Assembly: GCA_959605275.1 (NCBI GenBank)
Contig: CAUHFD010000172.1
Coordinates: 1 to 6,186, forward strand
Source: an uncultured Eubacteriales bacterium
GTDB taxonomy: Bacteria; Bacillota; Clostridia; Oscillospirales; Ruminococcaceae
Direction: 5' to 3'
Length of the DNA: 6,186 bases
Below are positions 1-5,444 of the stretch, piece by piece. The translations under genes and the position numbers were made by a program. Below the pieces are notes generated by a model that was not told the origin of the DNA, did no database searches, and worked only from the letters and a program-made list of their open reading frames with translations. The first letter of the stretch is position 1. Each line of letters opens with the position of its first letter.

Positions 1-671
1 TGCTTGCAGATGAGCAATCCAAGCGGGTGTTTGCCAATGTGGTGAACTTTAAGCTGAGCGGGAAGGTGGATTATCTGGAGCAGGCGACTACGTCGGTTGA
101 TGAAATATACCATGACATTTTGCCGCCCGAGTCAAATGAAGTTTATCTGGATTTGGGCGCATATAACGGCGATACCGTACGGGAATTTTTGTCTTATGTT
201 CCCGATTGTAAAAGAATTATTGCGGCAGAACCGGATATCAGAAATTACCGGAAGCTGAAAAAATATATAGAAGAAAACGGATTGGAACAGGTGGAGGCAA
301 GAAACATCGGTGTTTGGGACTCCGCCGGAGTGATGCATTTTGATCGCCGTGCAGGGAGAAACTCTGCCATTTCCCAAAATGCAAAAACAGAGGTAATGGT
401 TGACAGCATTGACGGTATTTTAGGCGGCGAGCGCGTTACCACCATCAAAATGGATGTAGAGGGTGCGGAACGACAGGCAATTTCGGGCGGAATAAAGACG
501 TTGCAGCAATATGCACCGAAGCTGAATATTGCTGCTTATCATCGAACCGGAGACTTTTTCGAATTGCCGCTGTTGATAAAAGAAATCAACCCGAATTATC
601 AGATTTATTTGCGGCATCATCCGTATATACCTGCGTGGGAAACCAATTTGTATGCGAAAGTATGCCGTTAA
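1..671 (+). CDS. FkbM family SAM-dependent methyltransferase, 3' part only
   Basis: The gene is cut by the left window edge. The reading frame is open from base 3 and gives 222 residues to the TAA at 669-671. A GTG at 27 is in frame, but the upstream residues (LADEQSKR) continue smoothly into the protein and look like family sequence, so the true start lies outside. Counting from the codon at base 3, the SAM-binding motif I is VYLDLGAYNGDT (about 47-58), the acidic loop is AAEPD (about 74-78), and the FkbM hallmark IKMDVEGAER is at about 148-158. The tail HHPYIPAWETNLYA (about 205-218) also resembles short clostridial FkbM proteins. The family O-methylates sugars, polyketides or other small molecules; the substrate cannot be told from this fragment. 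Such genes often sit in glycan loci, but the neighbours seen here do not support that. Family call is firm, function open. Confidence 0.87.
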   Translation, partial: LADEQSKRVFANVVNFKLSGKVDYLEQATTSVDEIYHDILPPESNEVYLDLGAYNGDTVREFLSYVPDCKRIIAAEPDIRNYRKLKKYIEENGLEQVEARNIGVWDSAGVMHFDRRAGRNSAISQNAKTEVMVDSIDGILGGERVTTIKMDVEGAERQAISGGIKTLQQYAPKLNIAAYHRTGDFFELPLLIKEINPNYQIYLRHHPYIPAWETNLYAKVCR

Positions 672-1567
672 ATCAGCACGGCAAGCAGCATCATTTCGAG
701 CAGACGTGCATAGATCGGTTCGAGGTCTTCTATCGGCAACGGATTTTCTCCCGAACCGATTTCAATGGTGAATCCGGGTCTTCCTGTTTTGTCGATGAAC
801 CAGTCTTTGAATCCTCCGTGGGAAGCAAGTCCGTCGTTATGTACCAAACGATAGCCGCAGGCACTTGCCAGCAGTTCGGCAATCAGACGGGAAGAGGAGG
901 GTGTACGTGTTCCGTATTCATAGAAAATTTCTTCGCCCTGTGAGTGAAAGGCAAATACCTTTTTGACATCAAAGGTTTTGCAGAGATTGATCATGGCACG
1001 GGTTTCAAATTCACTATGCGCCATTTTTCCTCCGTATTGGGTAGGTGAAGGTGCATTAATACCCTGTGATTTTTCCATGGCGCGAAGTACATTAAACCCA
1101 GCATCATAATTATGGTTGAGGTCGATGCCGCGGGCGTTTGCCTGCCATTTTTTATGATTCACTGCCATGATATTTTCCACATAACGCTGCATATGCTTGG
1201 CAGATTTTGGTCCGTTGAGCGCAATTTCTACGCCGTCCGGATTGACCATTGGCACACAAATTAAGCCCTTTTCTTCCATTGTTTTGCAGATATCAATATC
1301 TAACAAGTTGCTTTGGGTGGTATAGGCGTGAGCAAATTCTCCGAAAAAGCGGAGCAGCAGGGAACAGGTTAGCCATTCCTGTGCGTGGAAAGCGCCGGCA
1401 AACAAGGTGGCATCTTTGATGTTCCCCAAAGCCAGCGCATAAATTTTTCGTCCCAGAAAGCTTTTTCCAATTGGGAACAGCTTTACCTGGGGATTGTGTG
1501 ATTTGATGATGCTGCACTGTTTGCAGGTGCGCTCATAAGATGGCGGCTTAGTAAAAAAATCATCCAT
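668..1567 (-). CDS. M14 family zinc carboxypeptidase, cytoplasmic (gamma-D-glutamyl-diaminopimelate peptidase type)
   Basis: A 299-residue metallopeptidase of the carboxypeptidase A fold. Zinc ligands are visible: H61 and E64 in FHAQEW and H208 in AFHSQGEE. The catalytic glutamate is E269 in FTIEIGSG. NPDGVE (109-114) and NARGIDLNHNYDAGF (144-158) are further family blocks; R146 is the likely transition-state arginine. The Asn-Arg pair that holds the substrate carboxylate in animal enzymes is N151-H152 here. There is no signal peptide or membrane segment, so it should act in the cytoplasm. By analogy with bacterial members, a likely role is trimming muropeptides during cell-wall recycling, but this is inference. 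The start ATG (1567-1565) has a strong ribosome site, AAAGGAG, 8 bases upstream. The gene is divergent from the Nudix gene and ends tail-to-tail with the methyltransferase. Confidence 0.9.
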   Translation of the reverse strand: MDDFFTKPPSYERTCKQCSIIKSHNPQVKLFPIGKSFLGRKIYALALGNIKDATLFAGAFHAQEWLTCSLLLRFFGEFAHAYTTQSNLLDIDICKTMEEKGLICVPMVNPDGVEIALNGPKSAKHMQRYVENIMAVNHKKWQANARGIDLNHNYDAGFNVLRAMEKSQGINAPSPTQYGGKMAHSEFETRAMINLCKTFDVKKVFAFHSQGEEIFYEYGTRTPSSSRLIAELLASACGYRLVHNDGLASHGGFKDWFIDKTGRPGFTIEIGSGENPLPIEDLEPIYARLLEMMLLAVLI

Positions 1568-1600
1568 CCGGATATCTCCTTTTGTTGAATTCTGGGGTTA

Positions 1601-1616
1601 CAATATATTTATATTG
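1601..1616. repeat. 7+2+7 inverted repeat in the divergent intergenic gap
   Basis: CAATATA and TATATTG are perfect inverted copies separated by TT, in the middle of the roughly 110-base gap between the divergent peptidase and Nudix genes. It overlaps the best candidate -10 box for the Nudix gene (TATATT at 1604-1609, with TTGTTG at 1582-1587 and 16 bases between) and AT-rich sequence that could serve the peptidase gene on the other strand. It could be an operator for a dimeric regulator or simply overlapping promoter boxes. With pure AT content apart from the end C and G, chance is a real alternative. Confidence 0.35.
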
Positions 1617-1665
1617 AGCAGCGATTAAAAATAGTCAGGGAGCCAAGCAGATTTTTCAGAAAAAG

Positions 1666-1670
1666 AAAGG
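1666..1670 (+). promoter_or_regulatory. Ribosome binding site AAAGG that decides the Nudix start
   Basis: AAAGG ends only 2 bases before the ATG at 1673 but 11 bases before the in-frame ATG at 1682. Two bases is too close for initiation, so the second ATG is preferred. The protein then starts MKLTEKTI, which resembles other ADP-ribose pyrophosphatases. Confidence 0.55.
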
Positions 1671-1681
1671 TTATGATTGCG

Positions 1682-2221
1682 ATGAAGTTAACTGAAAAAA
1701 CGATTTCACAAAAAATGTTGGTACAGGGCAGAATCATCAATTTACGGCAGGATACTGTGACGCTTGAGAACGGAAAGACGGCACTGCGGGATGTGGTAGA
1801 GCACCCCGGAGGGGTATGCGTGTTGCCGTTGACCGATGATAACGAGATTATTCTGGTAAAACAGTTTCGCTACCCTTATCAAGAAGTGCTTTTTGAAATT
1901 CCGGCAGGAAAGCTGGATAAGGGCGGGGAAGATCCACTGCATTGCGGGATGCGGGAACTGGAGGAGGAAGCGGGCGTAACCGCCGGAGATTATCTCAGTT
2001 TGGGGCAGATGTACCCTTCTCCCGGATACTGCGATGAAATTATTCATATGTTTTTGGCGAGACAACTTCAGCCGAGTCAACAACATCTGGATGAGGATGA
2101 ATTTTTAGAAGTTTATAAAATGCCGTTTTCGCAGGTGTTAAAAATGGTGACAGACGGAGAAATTAAGGATGCGAAAACGCAGATTGCCGTTTTAAAAACA
2201 GCGGTTTTGCTTGGAATTTGA
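1682..2221 (+). CDS. Nudix hydrolase, ADP-ribose pyrophosphatase type
   Basis: A 179-residue protein from the ATG at 1682 (182 from the alternative ATG at 1673, the numbering used here). It carries HPGGVCVLPL (44-53), FEIPAGKL (74-81), and the Nudix box ending RELEEEAGV (94-102), whose glutamates E98 and E99 bind the metal. YPSPGYCDEIIHMFLA (114-129) is the substrate-specificity block of the ADP-ribose subfamily. The subfamily cleaves ADP-ribose to AMP and ribose 5-phosphate in the cytoplasm; other nucleoside diphosphate sugars are possible. The box is G79-x6-E86-x7-REUxEExGU, one residue longer than the usual Gx5E spacing. Length fits the family. It stands alone: divergent from the peptidase gene and separated from the pyr operon by 357 bases that include that operon's own promoter. 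Confidence 0.92.
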   Translation: MKLTEKTISQKMLVQGRIINLRQDTVTLENGKTALRDVVEHPGGVCVLPLTDDNEIILVKQFRYPYQEVLFEIPAGKLDKGGEDPLHCGMRELEEEAGVTAGDYLSLGQMYPSPGYCDEIIHMFLARQLQPSQQHLDEDEFLEVYKMPFSQVLKMVTDGEIKDAKTQIAVLKTAVLLGI

Positions 2222-2234
2222 TCATAGTGTCTAA

Positions 2235-2253
2235 AAATGAGCAGACATATTTA
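2235..2253 (+). repeat. Direct repeat, copy 1 (upstream of promoter)
   Basis: AAATGAGCAGACA at 2235-2247 is repeated exactly at 2359-2371, and after two differing bases TTTA also matches, giving 17 of 19 identical bases at a spacing of 124. This copy lies just after the Nudix stop and about 60 bases before the -35 box. TGTCT at 2228-2232 can pair with the AGACA at its end. Function unknown. Confidence 0.7.
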
Positions 2254-2272
2254 TACAGATGCGATTCAGTGT

Positions 2273-2301
2273 AAAAATTTATGTAAATTTTTTGTTTTTT
2301 T
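2273..2301 (+). other. AT-rich inverted repeat followed by T-runs
   Basis: AAAAATTTA at 2273-2281 and TAAATTTTT at 2284-2292 are perfect inverted copies around TG, followed by a further T-run to 2301. The stem has no GC pair, so it would be a poor intrinsic terminator for the Nudix gene. Lying about 13 to 41 bases upstream of the -35 box, the A and T tracts could act as an UP element for RNA polymerase alpha subunits. Either role is inference. Confidence 0.4.
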
Positions 2302-2313
2302 CGCTATTCGCTA

Positions 2314-2342
2314 TTTACAGATGAAGCTTTCTGTTGTATAAT
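2314..2342 (+). promoter_or_regulatory. Sigma-A-type promoter of the pyr operon
   Basis: TTTACA at 2314-2319 (one mismatch to TTGACA), a 17-base spacer and a perfect TATAAT at 2337-2342. Transcription would start near A2349-A2350, giving a leader of about 230 bases before pyrR. It is the only strong promoter in the gap and is placed just upstream of the PyrR site, as expected for transcription attenuation. Confidence 0.8.
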
Positions 2343-2358
2343 AAATAAAACGCTCAGT

Positions 2359-2377
2359 AAATGAGCAGACACCTTTA
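2359..2377 (+). repeat. Direct repeat, copy 2 (in the leader start)
   Basis: Second copy of the repeat described at 2235-2253. It falls about 10 bases into the predicted transcript and touches the PyrR hairpin, whose lower stem begins at 2377. Its TGAGC can pair with GCTCA at 2352-2356 in a small hairpin. Confidence 0.7.
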
Positions 2378-2412
2378 AGTTGGTCCTGTGAGGCTAACAA
2401 GGCAGTCAACTT
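2377..2412 (+). promoter_or_regulatory. PyrR-binding hairpin (anti-antiterminator)
   Basis: The 5' side and loop at 2382-2395 fit the PyrR RNA consensus ARUCCnGnGAGGYU at every position except the first (G for A, which still pairs with U). A lower stem AAGTTG (2377-2382) with CAACTT (2407-2412) closes the element, with a purine-rich internal loop (AACAAGG) on the 3' side. In known systems PyrR loaded with UMP or UTP binds this hairpin, blocks the antiterminator and so lets the terminator form. Only one site is seen here, compared with three in the Bacillus subtilis operon. Confidence 0.9.
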
Positions 2413-2487
2413 TATTGAACAAGCGGTATCTTTCGGTATAGTTGAGGATTACTGCGTGATATGGATTAAAGTCGGCTTGGCTTGTGA
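2395..2487 (+). promoter_or_regulatory. Antiterminator of the pyr attenuator
   Basis: The strand 2395-2414 pairs with 2467-2487: A2414 to A2409 with T2467 to T2472, C2407 to A2404 with G2474 to T2477, C2403 with G2479, G2401 to A2397 with C2481 to T2485, and T2395 with A2487. There are three mismatches and one bulged base. It uses the 3' side of the PyrR hairpin and the 5' arm of the terminator, so it excludes both. The connecting segment holds a further possible stem, 2423-2430 with 2447-2455. Pairing was done by eye; no folding energy was computed. Confidence 0.78.
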
Positions 2488-2528
2488 ACGTCACAAAGGG
2501 TGATGGTTGCGGGTGAAGCTGTTTTTTT
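2473..2528 (+). terminator. Intrinsic terminator of the pyr attenuator
   Basis: Arms of 22 bases, 2473-2494 and 2500-2521, pair symmetrically around the loop AAAGG, with only two mismatches (G2479/G2515 and A2488/G2506). Seven of the 20 pairs are G-U. Seven T residues follow at 2522-2528. Under high UMP/UTP, PyrR should cause transcripts to end here, about 180 bases from the start and 50 bases before pyrR. The high G-U content may let the antiterminator compete for the 5' arm. Confidence 0.88.
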
Positions 2529-2578
2529 ATGCAGCCATATCGGAAATTGGAGATAGATGAGGAAAGGAAGGGTGCGGT

Positions 2579-3103
2579 ATGGAAGTGAAAACCGAATTGT
2601 TGGACGAAAAAGGGCTGTGTCGATGCATTGCCCGTATTGCATATGAGATTATTGAGAAGAATAAGGGTGTAGACAACCTGTGTATCGTGGGCATATTGTC
2701 GCGCGGAGCAGAGATCGCTTCCCGCATTGCTGCTAAAATCGCCGATGTAGAAGGAAAGTCGGTTGATGTAGGACTGTTGGATATTACGCTGTTTCGGGAT
2801 GATCGGATAACGGCGCCGGATTATGTTGACCGATCGGTATTGCCGTTTGACATTGCAGGAAAAAAGGTTATCTTGGTCGATGACGTTATCTTTACCGGCA
2901 GAAGCGTAAGAGCGGCAATTGATGCCATTATGGATCGAGGAAGACCACAGAATATTCAGTTGGCAGTGCTGATAGACCGCGGACATCGGGAATTGCCGTT
3001 GCGGGCGGACTATGTCGGAAAAAATGTGCCGACGGCGACAAATGAACAGGTGCGCGTCATGGTGAAAGAACGAGACGGCGTTGATAAAGTAGTCATTTGC
3101 TAG
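2579..3103 (+). CDS. pyrR: PyrR, pyr operon RNA-binding regulator / uracil phosphoribosyltransferase
   Basis: A 174-residue protein, full length for PyrR. It attenuates transcription of pyr genes by binding leader RNA in response to UMP/UTP, and many members also make UMP from uracil and PRPP. The PRPP loop [13 protein letters not shown] (97-109) is intact, with acidic D101-D102 and T106-G107-R108. [14 protein letters not shown] (38-51), [10 protein letters not shown] (66-75), [18 protein letters not shown] (131-148) and NVPT (149-152) are the other PyrR blocks; the basic stretch near R134-R142 is part of the RNA-binding side in known structures. The ribosome site AAGGG is 6 bases before the ATG. 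It is the first gene of the operon and lies directly behind a PyrR-binding leader, so it should regulate itself. The leader match is independent support for the call. Confidence 0.97.
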   Translation: MEVKTELLDEKGLCRCIARIAYEIIEKNKGVDNLCIVGILSRGAEIASRIAAKIADVEGKSVDVGLLDITLFRDDRITAPDYVDRSVLPFDIAGKKVILVDDVIFTGRSVRAAIDAIMDRGRPQNIQLAVLIDRGHRELPLRADYVGKNVPTATNEQVRVMVKERDGVDKVVIC

Positions 3104-3145
3104 TTGCAACCGCCTGCAAAAGTTTAGAAAGGATGGTTTCGGACG

Positions 3146-4426
3146 ATGAGCAGTATATTGATAAAAAACAGCAGAATCGTTGACGAAAACAGGGATCAGG
3201 TGGGCGATATCCTGATACGTGACGGTGTGATTGAAAAAATTGCGAATGACATTTCCGAGCATGCAGATACCGTGATAGATGCCGCCGGAAAAGCAGTATT
3301 GCCGGGGCTGATCGATATGCATGTGCATCTACGCGATCCGGGATACACCTATAAAGAGGATATACTAAGCGGCTGTGAGGCTGCCGCTGCGGGAGGCGTG
3401 ACTGGAATCGCCTGTATGCCGAACACCTCTCCGGTGAACGACAATCCGGAAGTGACCGAATATATTTTACTGCGTGCAAGACACGCCAAAGCACGGGTAT
3501 ATCCGATCGCGGCGATTACCAAGCGAATGTTTGGGGATGAGCTGACTGATTTTCATCAACTCAAACGAGCCGGCGCTGTCGGAGTAAGCGATGACGGAAA
3601 ACCGGTGGAGAATGCCGACAGAATGGCGCAGGCGCTGCAAAATGGCGCGCTGGCAGGTTTACTTCCGATTTCTCATTGTGAGGATTTGGAGATTATAAAC
3701 GGAGGCATTATTAACAAGGGTGCCGTTTCGGAACAGCTTGGCGTGAAAGGAATGGACAGGCTGTCCGAAGACAGCATCACCGAGCGGGAAATTTCGTTGG
3801 CAAAGCGTACCGGCAGTCCGGTTCATATCGCGCATGTCAGTACCAAAGGAGCGATTGATGCAATCAGGCGTGCCAAATCGGAAGGAGTACCGGTTACGTG
3901 CGAAACCTGTCCGCATTATTTTATCCTGACCGAACAGGAATTGCTGAAGCGGGATGCGGATTATCGGATGAATCCGCCGCTGCGGGAAGAAAGTGATCGG
4001 GCGGCAATTGAGGCTGCGGTGCTTGATGGTACCATAGATTGTATTGTTACCGACCATGCACCGCATAGTGCGTCAGAAAAGCGCGATTTTGAAAAAGCGC
4101 CCAACGGCGTGGTTGGTCTGGAAACCTCCTTGTCGGCGACGTTGACCGCGCTGGTGCATACCGGTAAGATGGATTTAAAACAGCTTTGCAGACTCATGTC
4201 GGGGAATCCCGCCAGACTGTTGAAAGTGCCGGGCGGCAGAATAGCTGAAGGCGAAGTGGCTGATCTGGCGATTGTGGATTTGGACGAGGAATGGACGGTA
4301 GAGCCGGAAAAACTGCACTCCAAGTCCAAAAACACCGTATTTAAGGGGCAAAAGCTGATTGGCAAAGTGAAAATGACGCTGCTGGGCGGCAACGTTGTCT
4401 TTGAAGATGCACAAAGTAACATTTAG
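3146..4426 (+). CDS. pyrC: Dihydroorotase, class I
   Basis: A 426-residue amidohydrolase, the usual length for class I dihydroorotase. It reversibly closes N-carbamoyl-L-aspartate to L-dihydroorotate, the third step of UMP synthesis, in the cytoplasm. Metal ligands are visible: H59 and H61 in DMHVHLRDPG, H177 in ISHCED, H230 in HIAHVST and D303 in TDHAPH. The class I signature GVSDDGKPV (146-154) has an aspartate where class II enzymes use a carboxylated lysine. Substrate-binding R63 follows the HxH motif, and NPPLR (276-280) is typical. The ATG at 3146 follows AGAAAGGA at 3126-3133, a rather long 12-base gap. It starts 42 bases after pyrR, so it is in the same transcript. Class I enzymes often pair with aspartate transcarbamylase, yet pyrB is not adjacent. 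All key residues are present. Confidence 0.98.
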   Translation: MSSILIKNSRIVDENRDQVGDILIRDGVIEKIANDISEHADTVIDAAGKAVLPGLIDMHVHLRDPGYTYKEDILSGCEAAAAGGVTGIACMPNTSPVNDNPEVTEYILLRARHAKARVYPIAAITKRMFGDELTDFHQLKRAGAVGVSDDGKPVENADRMAQALQNGALAGLLPISHCEDLEIINGGIINKGAVSEQLGVKGMDRLSEDSITEREISLAKRTGSPVHIAHVSTKGAIDAIRRAKSEGVPVTCETCPHYFILTEQELLKRDADYRMNPPLREESDRAAIEAAVLDGTIDCIVTDHAPHSASEKRDFEKAPNGVVGLETSLSATLTALVHTGKMDLKQLCRLMSGNPARLLKVPGGRIAEGEVADLAIVDLDEEWTVEPEKLHSKSKNTVFKGQKLIGKVKMTLLGGNVVFEDAQSNI

Positions 4427-4430
4427 GAGG
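4425..4430 (+). promoter_or_regulatory. Ribosome binding site of pyrF overlapping the pyrC stop
   Basis: AGGAGG, the perfect anti-Shine-Dalgarno match, begins inside the TAG stop of pyrC (4424-4426) and sits 7 bases before the pyrF ATG. Ribosomes ending pyrC therefore stop on the pyrF start signal, which suggests translational coupling of the two enzymes. Confidence 0.9.
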
Positions 4431-4437
4431 ATAATTT

Positions 4438-5367
4438 ATGTCACTGGATCGGTTAGCTGAAAAAATCGTACAGACGCAAAATCCGACAGTAGTTGGATTG
4501 GACCCGAAGCTGGAGTATGTTCCCGCGTTTATCAAGGAGAAGTATTTTCGAAAATACGGAAATACATTGAAAGCGGCAGCCAATGCACTATTTGCATTTA
4601 ATAAGGGATTGATTGATCAGCTTTATGATATTGTGCCGGCAGTAAAACCGCAATGCGCGTATTATGAAATGTATGGCTGGCAGGGGGTAAAAACCTTGGC
4701 AAAAACGATGGAATATGCGCGTGAAAAAGGCATGTTTGTGATCACTGACGGCAAGCGCAACGATATCGGTACCACGATGGAAGCCTATGCCACCGGACAT
4801 TTAGGCGAGGTGTCGGTAAACGGTAAAAGGATCGAGCCGTTTATGGGAGACGCACTAACAGTGAATGGATATCTGGGTAGTGACGGCATCAAGCCGCTGT
4901 TGCAGGTGTGCAATCAGAGAGATAAAGGGATTTTTGTGTTAGTAAAGACTTCTAACCCTTCTTCGGGGGAACTGCAGGATCAGTTGATCGACGGCAAGCC
5001 GGTTTATGAAGTTGTGGGCAACATGTGCGAAACGTGGGGAGAAGCGCTTCCCGGAAAATATGGTTACAGCGGTGTTGGCGCCGTAGTTGGCGCAACTTAT
5101 CCGAAACAGCTGGAACAACTGCGTGCAGCATTGCCGCACACCTTTTTTCTTGTGCCCGGGTATGGTGCGCAGGGCGGCGGCGCGAAAGATGTCGTTTATG
5201 CATTCGACCAAAAAGGCTTGGGTGCAATCGTAAATTCTTCCCGTGGAATTATCTGCGCTTATCAAAAAGAGGGCTGTGACGAACACGATTACGCCGGTGC
5301 TGCCAGACGGGAAGCACTGCGAATGAAAGCAGATATTACCGGTGAGATCGGCAAGATCACACTTTAA
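4438..5367 (+). CDS. pyrF: Orotidine 5'-phosphate decarboxylase, type 2
   Basis: A 309-residue enzyme that decarboxylates OMP to UMP, the last step of the pathway. The active-site array DGKRNDIGTT (104-113) holds the catalytic charged residues D104, K106 and D109. VVGLDPKLEYVP (18-29) supplies another substrate aspartate (D22), VKPQCAYYE (69-77) a lysine (K70), LVPGYGAQGGG (238-248) the phosphate loop, and NSSRGI (266-271) the phosphate arginine R269. At about 300 residues with the long inserts it is the type 2 subfamily, not the 230-residue form of Escherichia coli. The start is fixed by AGGAGG 7 bases upstream. It lies 11 bases after pyrC and 77 bases before carA. No damage or missing residue is seen. 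Confidence 0.98.
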   Translation: MSLDRLAEKIVQTQNPTVVGLDPKLEYVPAFIKEKYFRKYGNTLKAAANALFAFNKGLIDQLYDIVPAVKPQCAYYEMYGWQGVKTLAKTMEYAREKGMFVITDGKRNDIGTTMEAYATGHLGEVSVNGKRIEPFMGDALTVNGYLGSDGIKPLLQVCNQRDKGIFVLVKTSNPSSGELQDQLIDGKPVYEVVGNMCETWGEALPGKYGYSGVGAVVGATYPKQLEQLRAALPHTFFLVPGYGAQGGGAKDVVYAFDQKGLGAIVNSSRGIICAYQKEGCDEHDYAGAARREALRMKADITGEIGKITL

Positions 5368-5444
5368 TACAAATCGAGATAAACTTATAAAGATATACAA
5401 ATGGTAAATAAAAACAGCCATCAAAGGCAGATGGGATGATAATG
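5368..5444 (+). other. pyrF-carA spacer with clustered carA start codons
   Basis: AT-rich gap with no hairpin or T-run that would end transcription and no convincing promoter, so carA is probably read with the operon. Near its end are three in-frame ATG codons for carA at 5436, 5442 and 5445. AAAGG at 5423-5427 is 8 bases before the first, and GGGA at 5433-5436 is 5 and 8 bases before the other two. A 12-codon open frame (5401-5439) ends with a stop overlapping the ATG at 5436. Confidence 0.6.

Larger units (their letters stand above)
2222..2578. other. Non-coding region with the pyr operon promoter and attenuator leader
   Basis: No credible gene lies here. From left to right it holds a short direct repeat copy, an AT-rich palindrome with T-runs, a tandem CGCTATT pair (2302-2315), the promoter, the second direct repeat copy, the PyrR-binding hairpin, the antiterminator, the terminator and the pyrR ribosome site (AAGGG at 2568-2572, 6 bases before the ATG). 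The individual parts are listed separately. Confidence 0.85.

Noticed and set aside
27..29. GTG as the start of the methyltransferase gene
   Set aside because: The frame stays open to the window edge and the residues before it match the family's own sequence, so the gene is truncated by the window rather than starting here.
635..943. Plus-strand open frame opposite the 3' part of the peptidase gene
   Set aside because: It overlaps the methyltransferase end and the peptidase gene, both well supported, and has no recognisable motif.
2302..2315. Tandem pair of CGCTATT next to the -35 box
   Set aside because: Only two 7-base units; too short to claim as an operator, and the second unit partly overlaps the -35 box itself.
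2248..2358. A small transposable element between the two direct repeats
   Set aside because: The segment ends show no convincing terminal inverted repeats, so an insertion is kept only as one explanation of the direct repeat.
2375..3328. A long minus-strand open frame (317 codons) opposite the leader and pyrR
   Set aside because: It runs antisense to the PyrR leader, all of pyrR and the start of pyrC, has no family motif I recognise and its composition is that of a reverse-strand shadow.
5368..5435. Possible internal promoter before carA (TATAAA- and TATACA-like boxes)
   Set aside because: No -35-like hexamer at a proper distance; the AT-rich composition explains the boxes.
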